Counted from the stretch's first letter, positions 50,478 through 59,100 are shown. The stretch is 64,000 bases of DNA from Streptomyces sp. DH12 (GCF_020873895.1 NZ_JAHWGT010000002.1:186001-250000), one strand, 5' to 3'. Program-made: numbers and translations. The notes: generated by a model from the letters alone, not told the origin.

Positions 50478-50752
50478 TGGCCCGCCACGCAGGGGACGAC
50501 GCACAGGCTTTCCGCGCCGTCCTGGAGTACGAGCGGCCGAAGCGAAACCCGGTCCACCACTGGCGCGACAACCCCGACGTGCCGGAGTTCCTCGACGAGT
50601 GGGAGACGCGCGTCAGCTACATGGGTCCCTACTCCACGCCGGGCGCGGCGCGCGGGCAGTTCAGCCGGCACCGACGAGACACGCTGTGGGGTGGGGCGCG
50701 GCTCGTCAGGGAGTACGTGCAGCGCTCGGAACTGAAGTGGGAGGAGGTCTGA
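50477..50752 (+). CDS. GPYST paralogue 1
   Basis: A 91-residue protein. MGPYSTPGAARGQFSRHRRD parallels the next gene product (YGPYSTIGAARGQLTFH), and both begin with a similar helix and share the RDNPD context. Tandem duplicates with TGATG overlap. Function unknown. Confidence 0.6.
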   Translation: MARHAGDDAQAFRAVLEYERPKRNPVHHWRDNPDVPEFLDEWETRVSYMGPYSTPGAARGQFSRHRRDTLWGGARLVREYVQRSELKWEEV

Positions 50753-51033
50753 TGGTGCGCCAGATGGTAGGCGACGAGCAGCAGATGTACCGCGTCCTCA
50801 TCGCCCGCCAGCAGCGTCGGGACAACCCCGACTGGGAGCGGGGGAATGTCAACTCCCCACGCTTCTTCTGGGACGGCCCCGAGTGCACCACGGCGTACGG
50901 CCCATACAGCACCATCGGCGCCGCCCGCGGACAACTCACCTTCCACACGGTCGACGTCTACGGAGAGACGAAGAAGGGCGTGGTGGACGGGCGGATTCAG
51001 CGGGCGCACACGACATGGGAGGACGTTCAGTGA
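50752..51033 (+). CDS. GPYST paralogue 2
   Basis: A 93-residue protein similar in length and motif order to its upstream neighbour: MYRVLIARQQRRDNPDWERG, then AYGPYSTIGAARGQLTFHTV, ending TTWEDVQ (compare LKWEEV). Function unknown. Confidence 0.6.
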   Translation: MVRQMVGDEQQMYRVLIARQQRRDNPDWERGNVNSPRFFWDGPECTTAYGPYSTIGAARGQLTFHTVDVYGETKKGVVDGRIQRAHTTWEDVQ

Positions 51034-51161
51034 CCGACGAGGACAACCTCCGCCGCGTGTGGCCTGCGCCCGACTCGGAGCCGGTGAGCTTCGACAAGCC
51101 TGCCTGCGTGTACGCCTCATGGATAACGCCGGAGATCATGCGGGAGGTGGAAGAGGGATGA
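51030..51161 (+). CDS. Micro-protein
   Basis: A 43-residue acidic frame, GTG start overlapping the preceding stop, reading TDEDNLRRVWPAPDSEPVSF. Overlaps the next ATG. Supported only by coupling and base composition. Confidence 0.45.
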   Translation: MTDEDNLRRVWPAPDSEPVSFDKPACVYASWITPEIMREVEEG

Positions 51162-51385
51162 CAACGGCTGGTAACGGTCGGCTCGACTGCCATCGCATCT
51201 GCTACGCAGGATCGCCGGAAGCCACGGCTGCATGGCTGAAGGAGCGAGGTTACCGGGCAGCGCCCGCGGGCGTGCCTGGGTGCTTTCAGGTGGGCGTTGT
51301 GTTCTCCCGGGGTAACGAGCCCGCTCGACTGGCCGTGATGGACGAGACGCTCGTCTTCGACGGCCATGAAGTGACGGTGCACTGA
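51158..51385 (+). CDS. Small phage hypothetical protein
   Basis: A 75-residue protein: CYAGSPEATAAWLKERGYR and VPGCFQVGVVFSRGNEPA. AAGAGG precedes the ATG. Not recognised. Confidence 0.5.
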   Translation: MTTAGNGRLDCHRICYAGSPEATAAWLKERGYRAAPAGVPGCFQVGVVFSRGNEPARLAVMDETLVFDGHEVTVH

Positions 51386-51792
51386 TGGCTAACCCCTCGA
51401 AGGCCAAGGGCACCACCTGGGAGGCCGCCCTCGTCGCCTACCTCCGCGAGCACCACAACCCCGCCGCTCACCGCAACGTACAGATGGGGCGACTCGACAT
51501 CGGCGATATTTCCGGTTACTACCTCCACGCCCTGGAGGCGAAAGCGGAGAAATCCATCACGCTCGCCGACTACATCGCGCAGGCTAACCGGGAAGCAGTC
51601 CACGCCGGCCAGCCATTCGGCTGCGCGGTCGTCAAGCGGCGCATGAAGGGCACCGCGGACGGCTACGTCGTGCGCGACGTGCGGACGGACGTGCGGTTGA
51701 TGAACCGCATGAGGGACATGGAGGAGGCGCTTCAGGACGTCGACTACGACCGTTGGCACGACATCGACGCGGAGCACAGGGAGGCAGCGTGA
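51385..51792 (+). CDS. Holliday junction resolvase-like nuclease
   Basis: A 135-residue protein. NPSKAKGTTWEAALVAYLRE, then VQMGRLDIGDISGYYLHALEAK and ITLADYIAQANREAVHAG follow the archaeal Hjc/VRR-like PD-(D/E)xK pattern of phage resolvases: E in the first helix, D in GDI and E-x-K in LEAKAEK. It probably resolves recombination intermediates before packaging. Confidence 0.8.
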   Translation: MANPSKAKGTTWEAALVAYLREHHNPAAHRNVQMGRLDIGDISGYYLHALEAKAEKSITLADYIAQANREAVHAGQPFGCAVVKRRMKGTADGYVVRDVRTDVRLMNRMRDMEEALQDVDYDRWHDIDAEHREAA

Positions 51793-51947
51793 AGCAGTTC
51801 GTTTGTACCGACGGGATGACCTGGACCGAACAGCCTGACGGCTCGTATCGCAGCCCTGATCCCGCAGGCGGGTACTGGCGGGAGCCGTCCCTCGACACGT
51901 TGGAGCTCTGGGGCGGTCCCCTGAAGCCTGTGGAGGAGGCAGCGTGA
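51789..51947 (+). CDS. Small phage protein
   Basis: A 52-residue Trp-rich protein (FVCTDGMTWTEQPDGSYR, YWREPSLDTLELWGG). GTGA overlap. Not recognised. Confidence 0.5.
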   Translation: MKQFVCTDGMTWTEQPDGSYRSPDPAGGYWREPSLDTLELWGGPLKPVEEAA

Positions 51948-52123
51948 AGCAGCGAATCGAGTTCACCGGGGCCGTCGACGTCTACACCGACAAGCCGCTG
52001 ACGCTGGACGCCGCCGCTCGGTGGGTGGAGGTCGCTCTCCTACGTGGCGACAAGCACGCTGACTCCTACGTCTCGTGGCTGGAGGAGGTCGTGCACGTGA
52101 ACGAGGTCGACGATGACGCGTAG
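51944..52123 (+). CDS. Small phage protein
   Basis: A 59-residue protein, KQRIEFTGAVDVYTDKPLTL then VSWLEEVVHVNEVDDD. GTG start overlapping the previous stop. Overlaps the next small gene by 11 bases. Not recognised. Confidence 0.5.
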   Translation: MKQRIEFTGAVDVYTDKPLTLDAAARWVEVALLRGDKHADSYVSWLEEVVHVNEVDDDA

Positions 52124-52253
52124 CTACTCACTTCCGCGACTCTGCCGCTGCGCCAACCCTCGCTGGTCTGACTGGGGTTACCACACTGCACGGGGCGTGT
52201 CGCGCCGCTGCCTGACGTGCTGGGGTGTGCAGCCCTTCCGGCGTCGAGTCTGA
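52113..52253 (+). CDS. Basic Cys-containing micro-protein
   Basis: A 46-residue basic protein: LPRLCRCANPRWSDWG and RRCLTCWGVQPFRRRV. Two Cys pairs suggest a zinc ribbon and nucleic-acid binding. It is last before a hairpin and the primase gene. Confidence 0.5.
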   Translation: MTRSYSLPRLCRCANPRWSDWGYHTARGVSRRCLTCWGVQPFRRRV

Positions 52254-52275
52254 CGACAACCGAACACCGCGCGAC

Positions 52276-52301
52276 AAGGGGCGTCCTACGGGGCGCCCCT
52301 T
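52276..52301 (+). terminator. Hairpin before the primase gene
   Basis: AAGGGGCG pairs with CGCCCCTT, 8 bp, loop about 10 bases. Followed by TCC rather than T-run; partial terminator or leader hairpin upstream of the primase ribosome site. Confidence 0.5.
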
Positions 52302-52324
52302 CCGCACGCGAGAGGGGAGAGACC

Positions 52325-54820
52325 TTGCGACTGACCGACATCCTGGCGCGCTTCGCCGGCATGGAGGAGGACCATGACGGCTATCTGGCCCTGTGTCCCG
52401 CGCACCGGGACGTGGACCACCCGTCGCTGAAGATGACCCTGAAGGCAGACGGCACCCTCCTCATGGTTTGCCGAACGGGCTGTGAGACGTCGGCAATCCT
52501 ACGCGCGGCCCGCCTGAATCCGAGCGACTTGTTCAACGTCGACGGCCAGGGGGCGAAGACGATCAGCGCACGGGCTCCCGAGAGCGTCGGCCCGGGGGAG
52601 ATCGCCGGCCTGCGCATGTTCGTCGACGAGACGTCGGCCGCCCTTATGGGCTCCCCGCGCGCCACCGACTACCTGATGAACCGCTTCGGCCTGGCGCCGG
52701 AGGCGGCGGAGGATCTGGGCGTCGGCTACTCCAACTCGGGCGACCGTACTCAGCCGTGGCTCTCCCGCGGCTTCACCCGCTACCCGCGCCTTACCGTCCC
52801 GCTCACCGGGTTCGATGGTGTCGTCCGCGGCCTCCAGGGGCGCGACCTTTCCGGCAAGTGCCCAGCCCGGTGGGTGGGGCTGACGAACGTGGAGGGCCGG
52901 ACGTGGGCGAAATACGGCGTCATGTGCTCAGGCGCAGGCTTCGACACGGTCCTCATCTGCGAGGGCCCTGGGGACGCCCTGACGGCCGTTGGTGCCGGCT
53001 ACGACGCCGTTGCCATCCGCGGCGCCGGGCTGGCCCGGAATGCGGCCCTCGTGGAGGAGCTGGCGGGCGGTCTGCGGGACCTGGACGTCGTCATTGCCGG
53101 CGACCGGGACCGTGCGGGTGCCGGTTTCACGGACTCCCTCGCCCTCGCTCTCGTCCGCGCGGGCGTCATGGTGCGGCGCCTGGAGCTCCCGCACGACGGC
53201 GACGACCTGACTGACTGGCGGGAGCGTGACCCGGAGATGTTCCCCGGGCTGCTGCATGCCGCCGTTCGCGCTGCTGCCGTCGTGGAGGACGAGCGGACGG
53301 CGCCCGTGAGTCGACTCACGGAGCCTGAGCCGCCGGCCGACCTCCCCGCGACCGATGCCGCTCTGGCGGAGATGGACCTCAGCGCGCGACAGATGTTCGA
53401 CGCGACGGACGTCGGCATCGCCGTGCGGCTGAGGGACTTCATGTCTCGCGACGGTGGGGGAGTGCGCTACGCGCCGGGGCTGGGTTTCCTCGTCTGGGAC
53501 GGCACGGTGTGGGCCCACGGTGACGCGAAGGTGAGGGAGGCCCTGCACCTGATGGGGGCGGAGCTCATCGCGTCGGGCGACGACTCGAACCGGCGCCTGG
53601 CCCTGAAGGCGCTGACGAACCGGTCCATCGACGCCGTGATCAAGGAGCTTCCGAGCGTGCCCGGAGTTCCCGCGCGAGCGGACGACTTCGACGCACGGCC
53701 GGAGCTCCTGAGCGTGGCGAACGGGACGGTGGATCTGCGCACGGGGGACATTCACCCGCACACCCCGACGGACATGATCACGAAGCGGCTCGATGTCGCG
53801 TACCACCCTGACGCGAAGGCGGACCGCTGGGAGCGATTCCTCACGGAAGTCTTTCCCAGCCATCCGGAGCTTCCGGCGTACATGCGGCGCCTCGTCGGCT
53901 ACGGAATTACCGGGTCGACGGCGGAGGAGTGTTTCGTCTTCCTCCACGGGGACGGCAAGAACGGGAAGTCTAAATTTCTGGGTGCGATTATCGACACATT
54001 CAAGGGGGTGACCAAGAGCACCGAGTTCAGCACTTTCGAGGGGCGTGTCAGCGTCGGCCAGGCGTCGCCGGAGGTGGCGGCCCTTCGAGGGGCGCGGCTC
54101 GTGACGGCCAGCGAGACGGAGAAATACAGCCGACTTGCTGAGGGTCTCATCAAGCAGCTGACCGGCGGCGACCCGGTGACGTGTCGATTCCTCAACCAGA
54201 ATCCTTTCACCTACATTCCGTCGTTCCTCCTCCTCGTCGCGGGGAATTACAAGCCCGCCATCCTGAGTCAGGACTACGGAATTTGGCGACGGGTGAAGCT
54301 CGTGCCTTTCGAAGCGTCGTTCCGCGGCGACAAGGCGGACACCTCCCTTTCCGCGAAGTTGCGGGCGGAGCGTGAGGGCATCCTCGCGTGGGCCGTCCGC
54401 GGGGCCGTGGAGTGGTACGCGCACGGGCTCCAGGAGCCGGCGTCCATCGAGCACGCGACGCAGGACTACCGGGAGTCAGAGGACCGGCTAGGGGAGTTCA
54501 TCGAGGCTCGCCTCATCCAGGAGCCCGGTGCCCGCGTCGCCCCGATGGAGGTCCGTCGCGCCTACCGCGAGTGGGCGGAGGACGCAGGACTCAGCCGCAA
54601 GGAAGTGCTGTCCGGCTGGGCGCTGGGGCTGGAGCTGGAGAGCCGGGGCTTCACGAAGGACAAGCGGCGCGGGCGCTGGGGCTTCAACGGTATCCGCCTG
54701 GCGCGCGACGAGGAGATCCAGGCGGCGCAGCGCGTCGCGGACGAGGAGGACGACGGGCCCGCCCCGGCGTCGGCAGGTACGGACATCTTTGGGCAGACAC
54801 GAGAGGAGGCAGCAGCATGA
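52325..54820 (+). CDS. Primase-helicase (CHC2, TOPRIM, SF3)
   Basis: An 831-residue replication protein. The CHC2-type zinc finger is visible as Cys24, His27, Cys49 and Cys53 (LCPAHRDVDHP, MVCRTGCE). A TOPRIM domain follows, VLICEGPGDALT (about 209) and VVIAGDRDRAGAG (about 257). A P4-type N-domain then precedes an SF3 helicase with Walker A FLHGDGKNGKSKF (about 541) and LVTASETEK. The TTG at 52325 is preferred because GGGGAGAG lies 5-10 bases before it and it gives the complete zinc finger; ATG at 52361 is the alternative. An operator copy lies inside the gene at 53302. Confidence 0.9.
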   Translation: MRLTDILARFAGMEEDHDGYLALCPAHRDVDHPSLKMTLKADGTLLMVCRTGCETSAILRAARLNPSDLFNVDGQGAKTISARAPESVGPGEIAGLRMFVDETSAALMGSPRATDYLMNRFGLAPEAAEDLGVGYSNSGDRTQPWLSRGFTRYPRLTVPLTGFDGVVRGLQGRDLSGKCPARWVGLTNVEGRTWAKYGVMCSGAGFDTVLICEGPGDALTAVGAGYDAVAIRGAGLARNAALVEELAGGLRDLDVVIAGDRDRAGAGFTDSLALALVRAGVMVRRLELPHDGDDLTDWRERDPEMFPGLLHAAVRAAAVVEDERTAPVSRLTEPEPPADLPATDAALAEMDLSARQMFDATDVGIAVRLRDFMSRDGGGVRYAPGLGFLVWDGTVWAHGDAKVREALHLMGAELIASGDDSNRRLALKALTNRSIDAVIKELPSVPGVPARADDFDARPELLSVANGTVDLRTGDIHPHTPTDMITKRLDVAYHPDAKADRWERFLTEVFPSHPELPAYMRRLVGYGITGSTAEECFVFLHGDGKNGKSKFLGAIIDTFKGVTKSTEFSTFEGRVSVGQASPEVAALRGARLVTASETEKYSRLAEGLIKQLTGGDPVTCRFLNQNPFTYIPSFLLLVAGNYKPAILSQDYGIWRRVKLVPFEASFRGDKADTSLSAKLRAEREGILAWAVRGAVEWYAHGLQEPASIEHATQDYRESEDRLGEFIEARLIQEPGARVAPMEVRRAYREWAEDAGLSRKEVLSGWALGLELESRGFTKDKRRGRWGFNGIRLARDEEIQAAQRVADEEDDGPAPASAGTDIFGQTREEAAA
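53302..53323. promoter_or_regulatory. 22-bp palindrome, copy 4
   Basis: A perfect 9-bp inner half site each side (CCGTGAGTC and complement), with the outermost two bases changed on the left. It lies in the linker between TOPRIM and helicase parts of the primase gene (encoding PVSRLTEP), where a sequence constraint is least costly. Confidence 0.75.
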
Positions 54821-56742
54821 GGAACTTTCCCTACCGCATAGCCGGCGAGGAGACCGTCACCCGCGTGCCGGACGACGCGAGCGACCTGCGCGACTTCCGC
54901 GCGTGGGTGGAGCGCAAGGCGTCGGCCGGCGAGATGGTCGGCGCGGACACCGAGACGACGGGGCTCGACATCTACAGCCCGTCGTACCGGCTCCGTACCG
55001 TACAACTCGGCGACGCGCGTGATGCCTGGGTGCTGCAGGTGGAGGACCGCCCGGAGATGCAGGAGGCGGCCCGCTGGGCGCTGCTGACGCTCCCGCGGCT
55101 CGTCTTCCATAACGCGGCCTTCGATCTCCTCGTCCTGGACCGCCACCTCCGGTGCCCGCTGGAGACGATGGCGCCCCGGGTGACGGACTCCAAGATCCTG
55201 GCCCACCTGTACGACCCGCGACCGAAACACGAAGGCGGCTACGGCCTGGCGCTGAAGGAACTGTGTGCCCGTGACGTCGACCCGTCGGCGCCGGATACAC
55301 AAGGAGACCTCACGGCTGTTTTTCGCAGCATCGGGGAGACGAAGGCGACTGGCTGGGCGAAGATCGACCTCAGCCACCCGACGTACCTTCAGTACGCTGG
55401 CCTTGACGTCATCCTCGTGTCCCGTCTCCTGCCCGTCCTGACGAAGCGGTTGTGCGACGTCGGTGTGAGTCAGCGGCTCGTCGACTTCGAGCATGCCGTC
55501 ATGGTCGTCTGCGCCAAGCTGGAGCGGCGCGGGATGCGGGTGGATCAGGACTACGTCCGTGGCCTCGTCGACCGCCTGGAAGAGGAGTCAGCGCTCCACG
55601 CGGAGAAGGCTGCGCGCTACGGGGTGGTGTCGGTCAACGCGCCCAAGCAAGTGGCTGACGCGCTCGTCGGCATGGGGGAGACGCTGACGGAGCGCACCGA
55701 CTCCGGCGCGCTGAAGGTCGACAAGTCCATCCTTCTGGACCTGGCCGACCTTGACCAGTCATGGCAGCCGCGCGGGACGCGACGGCCCAACCCCTTGGCG
55801 GACGCCGTCCTCCGATCGAAGCGCGCGGGCAAATGGAGGATGTCGTACGGCATTGCCATGCGCGACGGACTGGACGACGCCGGCCGGATTCACCCGAAGA
55901 TCAACAGCCTTCAGGCGCGGACGGCCCGGATGTCCATCTCCGGGCCTCCGCTCCAGCAGCTCCCGTCGGGGGACTGGACGATCCGTCGGGCGTTGCTGCC
56001 GGAGCCGGGGCACCGGATCTTCTCCGTGGACTACTCCGCGGTGGAAATGCGCGTCCTGGCCGCCCTGGCGGACGAGACGGTGATGAAGCGCGCCATCGCG
56101 GAGGGGCGCGACCTCCACGGATTCACTGCGGAGCTCATCTACGGGCCCGATTACACGTCCTTCCACCGGAAGCTCTGCAAAGGCGTGGGCTTTGGCAAGG
56201 TCTACGGGGGCGGCGCTCTCACACTCAGCCGGCAGACCGGCGCTCCGCTGCCCGACGTGAAGAAAGCCATTGCGGCGTACGACCGGACGTATCGCGGCAT
56301 CAAGCGGTTCTCCTCCCGACTCCAGCGCGAGGCGCGTGCGGACGGATACATCGTCTGGACTCCCGTCGGCCGGCGGCTGCCGCTGGACCGGGACAGGGTC
56401 TACGCGGCGACGAACTACGTGGTGCAGTCGACGGCCCGTGACGTGCTGTGCCAGGCCCTTTTGGACATGGACGCGAAGGGCCTGACGGACTACCTCTATC
56501 TCCCGATCCATGACGAGTGCCTCGGGTCGGCGCCGGAGGACGTGGCGGAAGACGTGGCCGCAGAAGTCGGCACGGCCATGGCCATGGATTTCTTCGGTGT
56601 CCCGCTCGACACGGACCCCGAGGTGGGCGGCTACTCCTGGGGCTCCCTCTACATGAAGAAGGCACACACGATGATCGAACACGACCCTTGGTATGCGGCG
56701 CACCCCGACGAGGCGCATGCCGCGGAGGAGCGTCGGCGGTGA
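54817..56742 (+). CDS. Family A DNA polymerase
   Basis: A 641-residue replicative polymerase with proofreading. The exonuclease motif is VGADTETTGLDIY (Asp44, Glu46), with LVFHNAAFDLLVLD. Polymerase motif A is IFSVDYSAVEMRVLAAL (about 403), the O-helix region KLCKGVGFGKVYGGG (about 450) and motif C YLPIHDECLG (about 561). There is no 5'-nuclease domain. ATGA overlap couples it to the primase-helicase. Confidence 0.97.
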   Translation: MRNFPYRIAGEETVTRVPDDASDLRDFRAWVERKASAGEMVGADTETTGLDIYSPSYRLRTVQLGDARDAWVLQVEDRPEMQEAARWALLTLPRLVFHNAAFDLLVLDRHLRCPLETMAPRVTDSKILAHLYDPRPKHEGGYGLALKELCARDVDPSAPDTQGDLTAVFRSIGETKATGWAKIDLSHPTYLQYAGLDVILVSRLLPVLTKRLCDVGVSQRLVDFEHAVMVVCAKLERRGMRVDQDYVRGLVDRLEEESALHAEKAARYGVVSVNAPKQVADALVGMGETLTERTDSGALKVDKSILLDLADLDQSWQPRGTRRPNPLADAVLRSKRAGKWRMSYGIAMRDGLDDAGRIHPKINSLQARTARMSISGPPLQQLPSGDWTIRRALLPEPGHRIFSVDYSAVEMRVLAALADETVMKRAIAEGRDLHGFTAELIYGPDYTSFHRKLCKGVGFGKVYGGGALTLSRQTGAPLPDVKKAIAAYDRTYRGIKRFSSRLQREARADGYIVWTPVGRRLPLDRDRVYAATNYVVQSTARDVLCQALLDMDAKGLTDYLYLPIHDECLGSAPEDVAEDVAAEVGTAMAMDFFGVPLDTDPEVGGYSWGSLYMKKAHTMIEHDPWYAAHPDEAHAAEERRR

Positions 56743-57122
56743 CGCCCGCGCGCGGGCCGGTGCCGATCCCGGGCAGGGCGACGGGCCTTCGACGGGGCGT
56801 GGCGGAAATGCGTCCCATGACGACCCGCCAGGTGTTCCGTCTCCCGCACACCACGCCCCCCATGCGCCCGCCGGAGCCGCCCCGCGGGCCCTCCCACCGT
56901 GACGTACTGCGACGGTGGGAGGAGCTGGAATGGTGGACCTGCACCTACTGTGACCGCGACTTCGGCCCATCGGTCGTAGCAGAGGTGGACCATGTTCGTC
57001 CGCTTGCGCACGGGGGTCTTCACGAGTGGGGCAACCTTGTGCCCGCCTGCCGGGACTGCAACCGGGCCAAGAGTGACTCGGACGTCGTCAGTTGGCTCGC
57101 CGCTCACCTGCGGTGGTTGTAG
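56739..57122 (+). CDS. HNH endonuclease
   Basis: A 127-residue protein. CTYCDRDFGPSVVAEVDHVRP and GNLVPACRDCNRAKSD form a Cys-bound HNH (McrA-like) domain with a Cys-x2-Cys pair on each side. It follows the polymerase with GTGA overlap, a frequent place for homing-type nucleases. An internal ATG at 56808 is possible. Confidence 0.85.
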   Translation: MTPARGPVPIPGRATGLRRGVAEMRPMTTRQVFRLPHTTPPMRPPEPPRGPSHRDVLRRWEELEWWTCTYCDRDFGPSVVAEVDHVRPLAHGGLHEWGNLVPACRDCNRAKSDSDVVSWLAAHLRWL

Positions 57123-57376
57123 CCGTGCGCAACGCTACGAGCGCGTAGGGATCCTCCACGCCGCCCGCTCAGTCGACACGAGATTCACACAAGTAACAAT
57201 CAAATAACGCAAGGTCGTTGCTTCTTAAATTATGGCGGACGGCATAACGCGAGGTGAGGTGGGGTGGCCGCCATGACGGATGTCGAGCGGCAAATGTGAG
57301 GGTACGACAAATCGGTACAGAAGGGCCCGCGTTGGGCCCTGTTTTCGGTCCATTGGCAATTGCCGGAGGGGTGCCC
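57123..57376. other. AT-rich intergenic region, possible origin
   Basis: The 254-bp gap after the replication genes contains the most AT-rich stretch of the phage part (about 57182-57233, with CAAATAACGC and TTCTTAAATTATGG). Two ATAACGC(A/G)AGG words are present (57204 and 57244). A hairpin AGGGCCC-gcgtt-GGGCCCT (57322-57340) followed by GTTTTC looks like a terminator. A replication origin or promoter is plausible; not proven. Confidence 0.5.
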
Positions 57377-57790
57377 GTGACGTACAGTCCTGACTCAGTC
57401 GCACAAGGACGCGAGCGGCTCGTGAGTCTCCTGGGAGCGCTACAGCGTGACACGGAGGAACTCACCCGCATGGTGTCCGTGTACGACGACGCGATCAACA
57501 TGCCGGGACGTGTCCCAGAGGTGGACGACGGTACCGGCCGACGAGCCACGAGCGGCCCCACCCGCCCGACGGAGCGCACTGCGCTGGACGAGAGCCGGCA
57601 GGCGCTCACACGTGAATTCCAAAGCGACGCTGCACGGATGCTGCCCTACGCGGTGGCGGTCGTGCGCGGCGTCATAGCCTCGATGGACAGGACCCTGGCC
57701 CGCTGGGAAGGGGAGGAGCCTGTCCACGATACGGGGGGTATCCGTGGACATGATCACCGGGCCGCAGGCGACTCCGGAGCAGATTGGTGA
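57377..57790 (+). CDS. Phage hypothetical protein
   Basis: A 137-residue protein starting TYSPDSVAQGRERLVSLLGA after GTG, mostly helical, with DAARMLPYAVAVVRGVIASM late. GGAGGG is 6 bases before the GTG at 57377. The last 46 bases overlap the next gene. Not recognised. Confidence 0.55.
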   Translation: MTYSPDSVAQGRERLVSLLGALQRDTEELTRMVSVYDDAINMPGRVPEVDDGTGRRATSGPTRPTERTALDESRQALTREFQSDAARMLPYAVAVVRGVIASMDRTLARWEGEEPVHDTGGIRGHDHRAAGDSGADW

Positions 57791-57962
57791 CCTGAGCGAG
57801 CGTGCCGGCGTCTACGGCGCCCGCATGGCGACCGACACCGATTTCGCCTGGACCGCCGTGACGCGGCTGCTGCGCCTCACGGGGTGGGACACGTGCCCGC
57901 TCTCCCTCGCCGACGTCGGCATTGCTGTCGCGCTGGCGATCCCCATCGTCGACCTGACGTAG
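57744..57962 (+). CDS. Phage hypothetical protein
   Basis: A 72-residue protein (ATPEQIGDLSERAGVYGARM and CPLSLADVGIAVALAIPIVD). It is GTG-started and overlaps the preceding gene in another frame. The short hydrophobic end could touch the membrane. Not recognised. Confidence 0.5.
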   Translation: MDMITGPQATPEQIGDLSERAGVYGARMATDTDFAWTAVTRLLRLTGWDTCPLSLADVGIAVALAIPIVDLT

Positions 57963-57970
57963 ATCTAGCG

Positions 57971-57992
57971 CTCCGTGAGTCGACTCACGGAG
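57971..57992. promoter_or_regulatory. 22-bp palindrome, copy 5 (perfect)
   Basis: CTCCGTGAGTC and its exact complement. Intergenic, 62 bp upstream of the -35 of P4. Confidence 0.9.
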
Positions 57993-58006
57993 CCCATTCA
58001 ACCACC

Positions 58007-58027
58007 TGCCCCACGACCGGTGGGGCA
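58007..58027 (+). terminator. Hairpin between operator and P4
   Basis: TGCCCCAC and GTGGGGCA, 8 bp, loop GACCG. No T-run. Possible end of the preceding unit. Confidence 0.5.
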
Positions 58028-58054
58028 TGTAGTGGCTCAGGTCACAAATCTCGC

Positions 58055-58084
58055 TGTCACATCTGCTCTCCACCTGCCCATAAC
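58055..58084 (+). promoter_or_regulatory. Phage early promoter P4
   Basis: TGTCACA, 17-bp spacer, CATAAC then TAAAT. Forty bases before the sigma-like gene. Confidence 0.8.
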
Positions 58085-58124
58085 TAAATCGAGTCGCGCT
58101 AGTCACTCGTGAGGGGAACGAACG

Positions 58125-58895
58125 ATGGCCAAGAAAGTTACGCCCGAGCTCATCGCGTCCGCACAGGCCGGTGACAAGGACGCCATGTGGGACATCGTCC
58201 AGGCGCACGAGGGCGTCATCCGCGGCATTGTGCGGTCGGTGGCCCCCGCGTCCAAGGAGGAGGACGCCGAGGATCTGCGCCAGGAAGCGACGGCGCAGCT
58301 CATCAAGCACGTGTACGACTACCGTACCGACCAGAGTGCGGCCTCTCTGACCACCTACGTGCACCAGCGCATCCGCAGCGCCGTAGCACACGAGTGGGCG
58401 CGCATGCGGGCGCCCCTCACAGTGCACGCCGGGACGATACTGCGCGTCCGTCGGGCGCTCGCCGAAACGGCCGGCGACATCGAGGCGGCTTGGGCGCTGC
58501 TGGTGGAGACCTCCACGCCGAGCACCACGATCTCGCGTGCGTCGTTCATGTCAGCGCTGGAAGCGATGACTGAGGGCGTCTCTCTCGACGCCATCGCGGC
58601 ACCGGGTACCTACTCGGGCGCCGACGGGAGGCTTAACCTGGCGGAGCTCATCCCTGACCCTGACGACACCCCCGACTCGCTCGACCGACGCGAGCTTGCG
58701 CGGTGGCTGCTGAACAAAGTGAAGCCGCGCGAGTCGCTCTCTCTGAGTCTCTACTACGGCATCGGCATGCAGCGCGCCGAGGACCGGGAGGCCGCCGACA
58801 TCGTGGGGGTCACGCCGCCCAACCTTCGGCAGATCCGCCGGCGGGGCGTGGACCACGCTCGGACCGTCGCCACCGCGTACGGCGTGAGTGCCTAG
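58125..58895 (+). CDS. Sigma-70-family-like protein
   Basis: A 256-residue protein. The N-terminal part reads AEDLRQEATAQLIKHVYDYR and SLTTYVHQRIRSAVAHEW, matching sigma region 2. The C-terminal part reads KVKPRESLSLSLYYGIGMQ and DREAADIVGVTPPNLRQIRR, a region 4 helix-turn-helix. No region 3 or 1.1 is evident. It could direct polymerase to late or early phage promoters, including the TGTCACA class. It is itself downstream of such a promoter, allowing feedback. Start with GAGGGGAACGA upstream. Confidence 0.75.
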   Translation: MAKKVTPELIASAQAGDKDAMWDIVQAHEGVIRGIVRSVAPASKEEDAEDLRQEATAQLIKHVYDYRTDQSAASLTTYVHQRIRSAVAHEWARMRAPLTVHAGTILRVRRALAETAGDIEAAWALLVETSTPSTTISRASFMSALEAMTEGVSLDAIAAPGTYSGADGRLNLAELIPDPDDTPDSLDRRELARWLLNKVKPRESLSLSLYYGIGMQRAEDREAADIVGVTPPNLRQIRRRGVDHARTVATAYGVSA

Positions 58896-58931
58896 CTCAG
58901 TCGAGTCTCACTCTCGAAAGGATCAACAGCC

Positions 58932-59078
58932 ATGCCCCGATTCCCCTCCCTCGACTCCTACGACCTCCAGGGCATCCGCCCCGACGAGGCCGCCCTCTGG
59001 GGCGACGACGTCCGATACGCCGTCGACGACCTGGATGTCACGGAGTTGTACGAGAGCGCGGAGAGCCTCGTCGACTAG
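58932..59078 (+). CDS. Small acidic phage protein
   Basis: A 48-residue protein, MPRFPSLDSYDLQGIRPDEA then VDDLDVTELYESAESLVD. Its stop codon abuts a perfect operator palindrome. Acidic small phage proteins often inhibit host factors; unproven. Confidence 0.5.
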   Translation: MPRFPSLDSYDLQGIRPDEAALWGDDVRYAVDDLDVTELYESAESLVD

Positions 59079-59100
59079 CTCCGTGAGTCGACTCACGGAG
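59079..59100. promoter_or_regulatory. 22-bp palindrome, copy 6 (perfect)
   Basis: Starts right after the TAG of the small acidic gene and 34 bp before the next ATG. No T-run follows. Confidence 0.9.

Noticed and set aside
57971-59100. The 22-bp palindromes as intrinsic terminators
   Set aside because: No copy is followed by a T-run, several lie inside genes, and sequence rather than just pairing is conserved.
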